Positions 54,545-64,000 of a stretch of 64,000 nt of DNA are shown here, piece by piece. The notes below the pieces were generated by a model. That model was not told the DNA's origin, ran no database searches, and saw only the letters and a list, made by a program, of their open reading frames with translations. Where the stretch lies: assembly GCA_009667805.1 (NCBI GenBank), contig CM019064.1:74336400-74400399 (forward strand). The letters are read 5' to 3'. This DNA is from Leptobrachium leishanense. Lineage: Eukaryota; Chordata; Amphibia; Anura; Megophryidae. Position 1 is the first letter of the stretch; every line of letters begins with the position of its first letter. The position numbers and the translations under genes are program-made.

Positions 54545-54949
54545 AACAGGGACGCCAAGGAGAGATTTGCGACAGCAAATTTTTCCCCTTAGCGTCCCTG
54601 TTTCAGCTTAGGACAGGTGATAGTGCCTCTAGTGTTTAGAACTCTACAGCCCAGGAATATTTCTCTGAAGTATAAAGGGAAAAAAAACAAAAATGAGCAA
54701 ATTTTGATTATTTGAGTCTTTTATTTATCCCGGTATTAAAGTCTTTATGCAAAACTATAACTTTATTCCATGTTTAGATGTTAACTGCGCAACTCATTTG
54801 TCTCATATATGTTCTGATCTTTTTCACCAAGAAGTGCATGGTAGTGAAGAGGTTAATTTAATAGTTGAGTTCTACCACTTTCTTCATTTTGAAAGTGAGG
54901 TATGGATGGGGCGAGTCTGAAATTTTGGTGAACTCACACAATTATAGGG

Positions 54950-55542
54950 AGAGGTATTAGCAGTAGGAAAAGGGAAGTGCTCATGCGACTGTACAGAGCA
55001 CTGGTGAGACCTCACTTGGAGTACTGTGTGCAGTACTGGAGACCGTATCTCCAGAAGGATATAGACATCTTAGAGAGAGTTCAGAGAAGGGCTACTAAAA
55101 TGGTGTACGGCTTGAAGGAGAAAAGTTACCAGGAAAGGCTTAATGATCTTAACATGTACAGCTTGGAAAAAAGACGAGACAGAGGAGATATGATAGAAAC
55201 ATTTAAATACGTAAAGGGAATCCACAAGGTAGAGGAAGGGAGTATATTTAAACGGAAACAAAGTAGCAAAACAAGAGGACATAGTCTTAGATTAGAGGGG
55301 CAAAGGTTTAAAAGTAACATCAGGAAGCATTATTTTACTGAGAGGGTGGTGGATACATGGAACAGTCTTCCAGTTGAAGTGGTTGTGGCCAAAACAGTAA
55401 TTGAATTTAAGCAGGCATGGGATAGGCATAAGGCTATCCTAAACAAAAGATAAATCCAGGTTAAGTATCCATGTAATTGGGCAGACTAGATGGGCCAAAA
55501 GGTTCTTATCTGCCGACATTTTCTATGTTTCTGTGTTTCTAA
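54950..55542 (+). mobile_element. CR1/Rex1-type LINE 3' end
   Basis: Covers the last coding part and the 3' tail of a non-LTR retrotransposon. The tail GGGCAGACTAGATGGGCC, ATCTGCCGACATTTTCTATG and TTTCTGTGTTTCT is typical of vertebrate CR1/Rex1 families. The 5' remainder is missing. Confidence 0.8.
54977..55453 (+). pseudogene. CR1/Rex1-type ORF2 C-terminus
   Basis: 158 residues remain open. LYRALVRPHLEYCVQYW and DILERVQRRATKMVYGL are the region after the RT palm in CR1-like proteins. EKRRDRGDMIETFKYVKGI and NSLPVEVVVAKTVIEFKQ form the C-terminal end. The RT catalytic motifs are upstream and absent, so it is a truncated copy, although this part has no stop. Confidence 0.85.
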
Positions 55543-56065
55543 GACACTGAATAAGATTTTATGTCCTTTACAAGAAGCTTTGTCAAATCCTTAGGAATAC
55601 TATATTAAAGTTACAAGTGAAAAATAGCTCAACATGAAGAGTTAAATGAGCACAATATAAAAAAACAATTATATATTCTCACTTTTGACGATAAAGTAGA
55701 AAACCAACAAGTCCAGAAAATAAAAAAAATTAACAAAATGAGCATAACATATCTGTAAATCCCACTGCGGAGACCTCCTGTTCAATCCACAAGTATGTCG
55801 TGAAGCAACTAGAAAATGAAGCGATAAAGCAGACGGAGGTCTGAGATATTAAAATATAATGTGAGGAAAGAGAGTCATGGGAATTAAACATGAAGGAAAT
55901 GTCAGTTATATTTAGAAGGCTATGTTTTAGCCTGAAAAGAGTTATTATCATGAAAAGGATTGACAGAACGCATGTTTAGTTTGTAATATTATATTTTAGG
56001 AATATTTTTTTTTTTAATATACAATGACACATTTTAATAATACTGTATATATAGAAAGAGTCTAT
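55543..56065. other. AT-rich non-coding stretch
   Basis: Nothing recognised. Confidence 0.35.
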
Positions 56066-56218
56066 CAGGGTAATTCAAAGAGCACCGAAATTCCCTGCAC
56101 TTCGGGGAATCAAATTCCCTGACCCTGCAGTGAATTCAGCATTCACCACAGGTTTTCCGAAGTGCAGGGAAAAGCCGCTGAACGCATCCGAAAAACTGTC
56201 GAACGCACCTTACGATCA
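56066..56218. mobile_element. TTATTCA-family MITE, left fragment
   Basis: CAGGGTAATTCAAAGAGCACC, then CTGCAGTGAATTCAGCATTC and AAGCCGCTGAACGCATCC. It ends at the hAT below. Confidence 0.6.
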
Positions 56219-57079
56219 GGGCCGGATTAACATAGGGGCAGATGGAGCAGCAGCTCCAGGCCCATGCCCCAGAATAGGCCCACAGAAAGGATAAATTTGT
56301 CTGCATTGATGGGCATTTGGACCACTATATCTCCACCGCCATAGCAGCTACAGGGTCATATTAGGTATCACTGTAAAGGTCAGAGCATGATCTTTCCAAT
56401 GATACCAAACAGGACCAGGTTTTATTTAACAATAAAAATAAAATAATATAATAAATATTTCTTTATTTTTCTTTCTAACACAGCAATATTTTTCAATTAT
56501 AAAGGGAACAATGATGCTGCAGTAACTCACCATCTCATTTTTCATGTCACTATCAAGTGTGGAGGTGATGGTACAATCCATTATTGCGAATTGTTACATC
56601 AAGAACCTAAACCGCCACACTGCAGTGAAGTGCACTGGGGGGGGGGGCTTTGGAACCGTGCACCACTAATCTTTACACCTTGCAATGTCAACTGAGGTGT
56701 AACAGGACAGAGTCTAGCCAAACATGACAATGTAATATCTAAAAGAAAAAGAAAACAAAAAAACTTAATTAATTTTTTGTTAAAATTGTATATTTTCTCA
56801 GAAAAATGTAGTTACATGTTCCCATTTAATTTTTTTTAACAAGAATTCCCTATAGAATATATAACCAGAGGTTTGAATGATAAAATATGAAAAAATAAAT
56901 TTACCCGCTGTGATGATTGAAATATGAATGGAAATTTACTCCTACAGTATCTGCCTGGTTAGATATACATATATATGCAAAATTCAATAGCCTAAAATAT
57001 GTTGTCATTTCACTAAATTCCAAAAAAAAGCCCACCAAAATATTCAGCTCCAGGCCCATAGAGATCTTAATCCGGCCCT
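56219..57079. mobile_element. hAT element, non-autonomous
   Basis: CAGGGCCGGATTAACATAGG at the left and TCTTAATCCGGCCCTG at the right are well-known vertebrate hAT ends. The subterminal block AGCTCCAGGCCCAT is mirrored. Flanks do not match, so a rearrangement after insertion is likely. No transposase. Confidence 0.75.
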
Positions 57080-57530
57080 GCATATACCCGAGACACGCAA
57101 CATGGTCTTTTACATCTTGAAGGCTGCGAAGTTCCACCAAGCGCATGATCAGCCAGTTTTGATGTGGCGTTCTTTCCAAAACCAAAAGAGCGCCCTGCTG
57201 GGGAAAAGGGTTTTCGAAACGCTGAGGTTTAAAGTTTCAGCAGATGTTTCCTCTGAAGTGAATGCCATGTGGTCCTTGAATGGGATTGGTTGGCACGTCT
57301 GGCTCCTGGATGGTGATTGGCTGGAGTTTCAAAACCAGGCTTCCCCTGGTGTCACGGAACACAGGGGACACTAGGGATAGGCTTAGTGCATTTTGATTAT
57401 GTTCTGATGGGGGAAATCACAAACAACCACTTTCAACATAAAAACATAAACAGACCAATAGCTTAAATGAGGAGAATAGCGGAGGAGCGAGGTTTTACTA
57501 CAGTCCACAGTCTCTGCGCACGGGGTTCCG
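57080..57530. other. Non-coding stretch upstream of the 58-kb gene
   Basis: Two ATTGG (CCAAT-type) motifs lie near 57282 and 57314. No repeat was recognised. A repeated GTTCCGTGACA/GTCACGGAAC pair (57352 and 57525) forms an inverted repeat around 57360-57535. Confidence 0.35.
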
Positions 57531-57596
57531 TGACAGTCCGTTTTACCGGGATAATCTTATGATTATCCGCATTTCAGACTTTAACCGGAACATATA
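57531..57596. repeat. Relic of the TTACCCGGGTAA element end
   Basis: GTTTTACCGGGATAATC and CATTTCAGACTTTAACCGG, then AACATATACA, resemble the right end of 29850-30831. Confidence 0.4.
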
Positions 57597-58027
57597 CACA
57601 CGTATTCTGTGACTCTCGTCTGTAACATTTTTAAGAATGTAAGAATAAATCTACCATCTTATCGGCTGGTTCAGCTGCGAAAAACGAAAACATGTTCACA
57701 AAGATCATACAATGGAAAACGCTGTAATTAACCCTTGTATAGCCGGACCGCTTGTGTTATGCACCCAGAGGAATATTAGTAACATTGACAATTAATCATC
57801 AATGGACAGAACTGAGCACAGAAAGTGTAAATGTATCGAGCGCGGCTTTATTTGTAACAGTCGTGTCATTTCAGTGAGGTCGCATCTTTGAGCTACTTGG
57901 TTTTTCTGTGAATAAAGAGACGCTGGGACATAACTTTTATATGTGAATAAAGATAGGAGCGAGAGAGGACAAAAAAAATGCAGCAGTAGTGAGGTCATAA
58001 GACTTTGCGATGCAACAGCCTACCTGG

Positions 58028-58063
58028 TCACCTAGGTGATGGAATATGGTTATAGTGATGTCA
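58028..58063 (+). promoter_or_regulatory. X-box-like palindrome and CRE-like site
   Basis: TCACCTAGGTGA (58028-58039) is a perfect palindrome with two GGTGA half-sites, near the RFX X-box pattern but not an exact match. TGATGTCA (58056-58063) differs by one base from the CRE. They lie about 120-155 bp before the ATG at 58182. The pairing recalls promoters of ciliary or spermatid genes. Inference only. Confidence 0.3.
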
Positions 58064-58181
58064 GAGGCCTTGTGAGATCTGGAATGTTGGTGTGACAGCT
58101 CTCCCTCACTCGCGACTCAGGAAGTTTAGAGGAGAGAGCGAGAGAGAACCAAATCTTGGAAATCTACCGAATTGGACAAAA

Positions 58182-58820
58182 ATGATGAGAAAAACCCGAT
58201 ACCGACGCCACCAAAGGGAGGTGGAAGACAACAACGTATTAAACAAATCTGTGGACACACCAGCTCCCAGTAGCCCTGCGGTCCGGAGTCAATTCATGGA
58301 CCGTGTAAGGAACATCTTGAGACGTGGATACAGAGGAATGAGGCGTTGTTTAACAAGCTGCTGGACCTGTGACATCGAGGACAGAGAGCGCTCACCGAGC
58401 CCCAGAGACCCAGATGGTTCACTGTCTGAGGCCAGATCCGACATTTCAATTTCCATTGCCGGGAGCTGGAGGAGCGAGAGTCGGGCTGCAGACACCATCA
58501 GCAGCCAAACCGATGTAGACTGGTCCCAAGAATGGGAGTCCTTCACCACCACAGAGACTCCTCGCAGCTATACTGAAGACAGTGACGAAGCCTGGTCCCT
58601 GCATTGTCAGGCCTTCACCTCCACCGACGGGAACTCGGAAAGTTACACATATGAATCCGCTAGTCTGGCAAGTGAGACATCCACAGAATGGGAGACAGCG
58701 AGTGAAGGATCTGCAGATGGAGTTGTGAAAGGCGAGAGTCCAGCTCTATCCGATTCAGAGAGTGGAGCCAGCATATATGAGACTCCAGTAGCTGAGGTGG
58801 TGGAGGTGAGCAACATCTGA
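58182..58820 (+). CDS. Unrecognised single-exon protein gene
   Basis: The first ATG with a purine at -3 (AAAATGATG) opens a 212-residue frame; the frame is open further upstream but without an ATG. Residues 1-12 (MMRKTRYRRHQR) and about 55-75 (DRVRNILRRGYRGMRRC) are basic. A short Cys-rich piece (CLTSCWTC) follows. The rest is acidic and rich in Ser, Thr and Glu, with repeated W-x-x-x-W and EWE motifs (WSQEWESF, STEWETASEGS). No transposon motif, signal peptide or membrane segment was seen. Poly(A) signals lie about 500 bp downstream. A consensus donor (GAG|GTGAGC) at about 58806 means it could be the first exon of a longer gene. I do not recognise the family. Confidence 0.6.
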   Translation: MMRKTRYRRHQREVEDNNVLNKSVDTPAPSSPAVRSQFMDRVRNILRRGYRGMRRCLTSCWTCDIEDRERSPSPRDPDGSLSEARSDISISIAGSWRSESRAADTISSQTDVDWSQEWESFTTTETPRSYTEDSDEAWSLHCQAFTSTDGNSESYTYESASLASETSTEWETASEGSADGVVKGESPALSDSESGASIYETPVAEVVEVSNI

Positions 58821-58829
58821 GAGACTCCA

Positions 58830-59190
58830 GGGGGCAGAGATGAGCATCATCTGACACTCCAGGGGGCAGAAGTTGGCTTCATTTGTGACTCCAGGGGGCA
58901 GAGGTCGGCATCATCTGTGACTCCAGGGGGCAGAGGTCGGCATCATCTGTGACTCCAGGGGGCAGAGGTCGGCATCATCTGTGACTCCAGGGGGCAGAGA
59001 TCGGCATCATCTGTGACTCCAGGGGGCAGAGGTCAGATACACCGGAGACTCCAGGGGGCAGAGGTCGGATACACCGGAGACTCCAGGGGGCAGAGGTCGG
59101 ATACACCGGAGACTCCAGGGGGCAGAGGTCAGCAACACCTGGGGCTCCAAGGGGCAGAGGTCAGCAACAACTGAGACTCCAGGAGACAGA
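58830..59190. repeat. Minisatellite in the 3' region of the gene
   Basis: About eleven units of 31-33 bp: GACTCCAGGGGGCAGAGGTC then GGCATCATCTGT, or ATACACCGGA in the later units. The unit resembles the last codons of the gene (GACTCCAGTAGCTGAGG..CAACATCTGA), so the array probably grew from the end of the coding region. Confidence 0.9.
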
Positions 59191-59317
59191 AGTCAGCAGA
59201 TGGAGGAATCCAGGCCAACGTGGAGAGCCTGGTTGGTGAAATGTGGGGCTGGACTGGAACCACCCACTATATAAAACGTGACTTTTAAAATGTATATTGA
59301 AAACTGAAAGGTGAACC

Positions 59318-59360
59318 AATAAAAATTAAAAATAAATGTATAACCTATGTGTCTTTTCTT
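59318..59360 (+). terminator. Polyadenylation signals
   Basis: AATAAA at 59318 and again at 59331, followed by a GT/T-rich stretch (TGTGTCTTTTCTTC, 59348-59361). This is the usual layout of a vertebrate poly(A) site and supports transcription of the gene upstream. Confidence 0.55.
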
Positions 59361-59361
59361 C

Positions 59362-60559
59362 AATCTCGCACCATACCATTTGTTACCTATTGCTGTCTTG
59401 TATTGAAATATCCATACATCTATTCCATATTATTATGTCACATCCAAATTAGGGGAGGGGGGGTCAAACGATTAACGGTTCTGCTGATAAATAAAAAGAA
59501 AACAAATATCGGCTTAATTATTTATCAGTATTAGTATTCAATTCGATATTACTGATACTTATATTCCTCATTTCTTACGTGCCGCTCCCCGTCACTGCGA
59601 GGCACAGGAGGTATTCCGTTTCCTAGTGGAGCAGAAGCCGTCCAATGAGGAGCTGCACCTCCCACCACATGGGGCATTGTGTCATCACCCACCCCTCCCG
59701 AGGAAACCCCGCATGCAGAGCTCTGGGAGAGAGTGAGGAGAGACACTGAGAATGTAAATTTAAAGATTTCTGAGTATCAGCTGATCTTTAAATCTACATT
59801 ATTTTAGTGGATTTTTAATTTTAACCCCTCCTTGGTATTCTTTATAGATTTGTGTGCGGGGGGGGGGGGGTCTGCGCACACAGTCGGGGCCATTTGTTTC
59901 ACCTGCGGGTTCAGGCCTCTGGTTTATCGGGACGGCACATGTAGGGTTTATGTTTCAAAATATAAAGTCTACAGAATATCGGTGATTGTTATTGGCTGTA
60001 AATGTGACCGATTATCGTTATCAGAAAAATGATCTTGGTCTATCCCTAATCCATGTATCACCTCTACAGCAGGAACAATATGACTCGCTGTTCATCACTA
60101 TAGTTTATTCAGGACACATTGTCCAAAGGAGGTTGATACAATTTGCACATATTAGCAGGAAAAGAGCACAAAATCTGAAAAACGAGCTTTATATGAATTT
60201 AGGAAGCAAAATAGCATAGTGACGAACCCTTTAGATAAAAAATGTGTCCATTAAACCTCAGTGGTGTTGAGAGGTATCACCCTTTATCCTCTAACCCTAC
60301 AGAGAAATACTTGGTAGAACAACGTCATATTTTAGTTTGAGGAGAAACTCAGGGTTTAATTTCCGAGGAAATTCAAAAATACTTGTTCCCACAGAGGCCA
60401 ACAACTCCCACCTTCTATGGTCAACCAAAAATTCATAAAAACTTACAGAATCCACCAGGACGCCCGATAATCGAGTAATAACTAGATGACAGAAAGAATG
60501 AGCCGATATGTCGATCATTTCCTGCATCCCCTAAACAGAAAAAATGCCACCATATTACG
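59362..60559. other. Non-coding stretch
   Basis: No gene. A CpG-containing block lies at about 59575-59740 and a G run at 59860. Confidence 0.35.
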
Positions 60560-61055
60560 ATCTACCTCAAAACCACCGAACGCATCCGAAAAAATCGACA
60601 AACAGGTAATAAAAAAAATAAAATAAAAAAAATCAACTCTTAAAAGCTGTTTGCAAAAAACTACTGAAAGAAAATGCCTGAAAATTACATATAAGGTCCT
60701 ACGAATAATACTAAAAAGGTTTGCTACAGAAACTAAAAGCTATTTATACAAAAGTCGGAAAACATTTTTTGTAGAAAAAAATCCTCGAAAAATGCCTAAA
60801 AAAAAATAATCAAGGAATAAAGAGACTTCTTGCTGCAAATTAAAAGGATAAATAGTTTAATAATTTTTTTTTACAGTGAAACCTATGGGATTCGCCCAAT
60901 TAAGCCTGACAGATGAAAGCACTGAAAATTAGGGCATTTCACTGTCATTTAGGTGCTGTTTGGTGTTTTCTGAACAGATTAAACATTACTTCTCTATGGG
61001 GAGCTCACTGTTGCCAAACAGCACTGTATTTTGCTGGAAATTCACCAATTTCCTT

Positions 61056-61245
61056 TTTTTTGAGAAAGAATTTTATCAGGAAGGATACATTGAGATTTCT
61101 CTCATTTTCAAGTATGTCCTCGGTGCCGAGTATGTACCGTTAGGTGTCTTGCCCAAGGACACTTACTGGAGAGGTGCTCTTGCTGGGATTCAAACCTGTT
61201 TCTCCACAGTCATAGAGCAGTGATGTTACCTCTACTCCTTCCAGC
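61056..61245 (-). repeat. tRNA-derived SINE, second copy
   Basis: On the minus strand it reads GGAGTAGAGGTAACATCACT, B-box-like AGGTTTGAATCCC, TGTCCTTGGGCAAGACACC, then GAGAAATCTCAATGTATCCT and a poly(A) run at 61063-61056. Same family as 14884-15092. Confidence 0.85.
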
Positions 61246-61299
61246 CGTTACTATTTATTCAGATCAAAACAGATTCATAAAGACAAAAACTAATTTAAC

Positions 61300-61474
61300 A
61301 TGATCATTTTTTATTAAGAATATTCTGTACAAACAGGTCGCATTTACTGATCTTTCAGTTACTTCAGTCTCCTGATGGCAGAGTTCACTGTGACGGCAGA
61401 TGGTGGTGTTGTAGGTCCAGGTTCCTCCAGCTACAATTGTCATGCAGGATCCACAGTGCCAGATTCCGACAGCC
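61300..61474 (-). pseudogene. rpl37a: RPL37A processed pseudogene, 5'-truncated
   Basis: The minus strand from 61474 encodes [20 protein letters not shown], then YNTT, a one-base insertion, then [13 protein letters not shown], a stop in place of Glu, and LKDQ with the normal stop (61346-61344). This is the zinc-ribbon C-terminal half of the large-subunit ribosomal protein eL43 (RPL37A). A 3' UTR with AATAAA (61315-61310) follows. No introns are visible and the first half is missing. It is joined on the same strand to the SINE at 61245-61056 through about 55 bp of linking sequence. It cannot make a functional protein. Confidence 0.9.
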
Positions 61475-61586
61475 TTTGGCGAATTGCCAGCTTCTTGAAT
61501 AGCCGAATGGCCACGTAATTACACTGTACGGGGAAATTCAACATTCGGTGCAATTTTGGAGCCAATTCGGCTCTCTTTGAATAACG

Positions 61587-62512
61587 CCTTATATTTTAGA
61601 CTTATAGAAATATGCTTATTTGCCATGCTTTTTTAGTACTCAAATTTATCTTATCACTGACAAATCAAATTGGAATATTTTATAATAGAATAATAAATGA
61701 CTATTCCGGTGTTATTCAGGGGTTTAGTTAGGAATTATATATTTATCATTTTACAGTTCGGATATTGGGTTAGTCCCAAATGTGAGCCTATTCCAGCTGA
61801 CCTGATAACAGGGAGCCACAAATGGGAAAAGACAGTCCGAGCAAGGCTCAGTGTTACTGGTTCAATTTAGTGAGTCCCATGGTCTGCTGCCAGTATCCTC
61901 TCCGAGAGTGGATAGGACTCCATGGAGACTTGTGCAAGCCCTGCGCAAATACTATTTGTTCTCAGTGTCCTTCTGTTTGTAGCAGCAGGAGGCAGCAAAT
62001 CACACCATCCTTTGCACCGTGAGACAAGAGAATAACGAGCGACCTTGGAATTACTTATTATCCTGAATCTGCCTGCACATTAACGCTTCATCTGGCCAGA
62101 ATCTTGTTTCTCACAGTCCAAGAGTTCTTTAGGTTCTTCTTTTGCAAATTCCAAGTGAGCTTTTCTGTGTCTTGCAGAGAGGAAAACCTGAATAATGCCA
62201 GGTGCAGATGGAGAATGGGCTGGTTGGAATAGCTCATTCTCCATCTGCTCGGGGCACATTAGCATCTCCCATATAAAGTGTAGAGGACATTAATCTACAG
62301 TAACCTGGCACTACATTTGAGACGCAAGCTGAGCTTGCATCTTGGATGGAATAGGAGGAGTTAAAATTAAGCAGAGCGCTCGAGCTGTTATGCTGTATGA
62401 CTTGAGCACTGTGCTTTGTGTCTGGGTGGTGATCTGGCCCCAGATCAGAGAAGTCTTGCAACGATGGTTGACCTACCACCAGTTTCTGCAATCTTGAAAC
62501 AAGATCTTCATC
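61587..62512. other. Non-coding stretch
   Basis: No gene recognised. A small foldback of the GAGAATGGGCTGGTTGGAA / AGCTCATTCTCCATCTG type lies near 62205-62245. Confidence 0.35.
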
Positions 62513-62942
62513 TTAGGCTCGTGTCAGACAAGCGCAGTGTGAACGTCCATTTTTGCGCACATAATAACGTCCGTCGCAGTATAGAATTATTGCCATTGGA
62601 GCCCCCCACACCGAACTGCGGGCGCACTGCGCACGCGGCAAACGGACGCAAGTTAGGCATGAACGTAAAACCGCTACAACGGACGTGCAGAGTGTGCTGC
62701 GTCCGCAACGCTTTGTGTGTGAGTGATGAATGAGGTCAGACAGACTGCATTTGTGCGTCCAGCATTTTTGACGGACAAAATGGTTTTCATATTTAATTTA
62801 TTTTCCCTGCTACATCCGTCAAAAATAATGTCAGTCACAAAAACGGACTGTGTGGCCACTACTGCGTCTTCCGTCAGAAAGTGCGTTCGTACTGCATGGG
62901 CGCACAGTCCATACAAAATGCACTCGTCTGACACCAGCCTAA
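62513..62942. mobile_element. GTCAGAC-ended MITE, copy 3
   Basis: TTAGGCTCGTGTCAGACAAG at the left and CTCGTCTGACACCAGCCTAA at the right. The interior matches copies 1 and 2 (AACGTCCGTC, AACGGACG). Confidence 0.75.
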
Positions 62943-63517
62943 GGAGCTCACCAAGAGTGACCATTGGGTTCTTGGTTACACCTCTTATCAAGATCCATGT
63001 CCCCTGATTGTTCAGTTTGCCTCAGAGTCCAACTCTAGGAAAAGCCTTCATTGTCCTGAGTGTCTTCCATTTAAGAGTTTTGTAGGTCACCCTGCTCTTG
63101 GGAACCTTCAATGCAGATTTATGCCATGGCACAGTCCATTCGCTGAGCTCTGCGGGCAGGATCTTTGGTTTTATGGCTTGTTCTTGCTCTATAAGTATTT
63201 ACAACCGTGAGACCTAATAATGACAGTTGTGAGCTTTCCCAACACATGTCCAGTTCATTTGAATTAGCCGCTGGTGCACTGCAATCCAAGTGTAGAAACA
63301 TATCAAAGATGATCCAGAGAAACCGGACGGAGCTAAATTTCAATTGTCACCGCAAAGGATTTGTCAATGCTATATTTCAGATTTTTTATTTTAGCAAATT
63401 TGGAATGTTAAAAATCTGATTCTTGCTTTGTCATCATTAGGAGGAATTGTAGAATTATGTCAAACTGGGGTATTGGAGAGTAGATTGGGGATGTAGATTG
63501 ATTTGAAAATAATAGTA
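62943..63517. other. Non-coding stretch
   Basis: Nothing recognised. Confidence 0.35.
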
Positions 63518-63525
63518 ATTTAAAC

Positions 63526-63697
63526 CAGTGTTTCTCAAGCCTGTCCTCATGTCCTCACAACAGGTGAGGTTTTCCAGATATGTGAAGCACAGCACAGGTG
63601 ATATGATTTGCTGCTCAGTGATTGCAGGATTCAGTCTGCATTTCCCCAAGATGATCTGCAAATCTGGCCTGGTTGGGGGGTCCCAAGGACAGGTTTG
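63526..63697. mobile_element. 172-bp hAT MITE
   Basis: CAGTGTTTCTCAAGCCTGTCC at the left and GGACAGGTTTG at the right, flanked by a perfect 8-bp duplication ATTTAAAC (63518-63525 and 63698-63705). Its core is nearly identical to that of 7662-7845, but the outer 25 bp differ. Confidence 0.85.
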
Positions 63698-63785
63698 ATT
63701 TAAACAATTTTAGCGTACGTCTACATAGCGGTAAAAAAGTAACAAAAATTAAGAGGTTGTATCCAAAGCTTTTTAACTGTAATAG

Positions 63786-63812
63786 CTATATATATATATA
63801 TATATATATATC
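63786..63812. repeat. TA microsatellite
   Basis: (TA)n run of about 13 units. Confidence 0.9.
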
Positions 63813-63935
63813 AGACAGAATTCTTGAACTCGCTTGATCCAGCCAAACTGTCCTGCCACCAGTGCTGCATTGTCAATACTACACAAACTATTTTGCATCG
63901 TACAGCTAGACCTGTAGTAAAAACACACTGTCAAT

Positions 63936-63961
63936 GTTTCAGTCTGCTACGCATGCATCAG
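63936..63961 (-). ncRNA. Degenerate hammerhead-like motif
   Basis: The minus strand reads CTGATGC, ATGCGTAGCAGACT, GAAAC. C3 and G8 are intact, A9 is changed to C, and stem II no longer pairs well (CAGAC has lost its partner). Probably an inactive relic. Confidence 0.4.
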
Positions 63962-64000
63962 AACCTGATCAAAAGTCCATCACAGACTCAAAGACTGACA

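Larger units (their letters stand above)
60560..61586. mobile_element. TTATTCA-family long MITE with a retrocopy inside
   Basis: The left end is lost (it starts at ACCGAACGCATCCG). The right end GGCTCTCTTTGAATAACGCC is kept. The core AAAGAGACTTCTTGCTGCA and TGGGATTCGCCC is present. The insertion 61056-61474 splits the GGAAATTCACCAAT / TTGGCGAATTGCC inverted block. Confidence 0.7.

Noticed and set aside
58092..58181. Upstream extension of the 58-kb protein from a GTG
   Set aside because: A GTG start is not expected in a nuclear gene, and a well-placed ATG follows at 58182.

Overview
This is vertebrate nuclear DNA: AT-rich, almost without long conserved reading frames, and built mostly of eukaryotic transposons. 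The mix of Tc1-like elements, many hAT elements with 8-bp target duplications, L2 and CR1/Rex1-type LINEs, Penelope/retrozyme-like repeats carrying hammerhead motifs, TTAA-flanked MITEs and solo LTRs fits an amphibian, most likely a frog or toad. That is an inference from repeat content; no species can be named. No bacterial operon, CRISPR array or viral gene was seen.

Layout. 1-5 kb: MITE fragments, a palindromic TG...CA element with a 5-bp target duplication (2207-2848) and a 1-kb hAT (2931-3923). 5-9 kb: decayed hammerhead-type repeats, then a Tc1 element (6367-8551) whose transposase frame is interrupted by two younger insertions. 10-24 kb: two 1.62-kb copies of another Tc1 family, in opposite orientation and both broken, an L2 LINE, a SINE and many MITEs. 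24-27.2 kb: one 3.16-kb hAT holding two large minisatellites. 27-36 kb: copies of a 0.6-0.9-kb MITE family (termini near CAGGGTTATTCAGAGAG, called the TTATTCA family here), an element full of TTACCCGGGTAA palindromes, and a well-preserved hammerhead ribozyme (32892-32980, minus). 36-46 kb: a LINE, two solo LTRs and a nested stack with a C-rich minisatellite. 46-53 kb: the least repetitive part, possibly holding conserved non-coding elements. 53-64 kb: more MITEs, a Rex1/CR1 tail, one plausible single-exon gene (58182-58820, with promoter-like motifs and poly(A) signals), and a truncated RPL37A retrocopy joined to a SINE.

The genes do not work together as a pathway. The window records repeated transposition. 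Its most unusual content is the set of hammerhead motifs: one looks intact, several decayed copies have paired changes at core positions 3 and 8, and three lie at the centre of inverted-dimer repeats. The other main item is the unrecognised single-exon gene near 58 kb.
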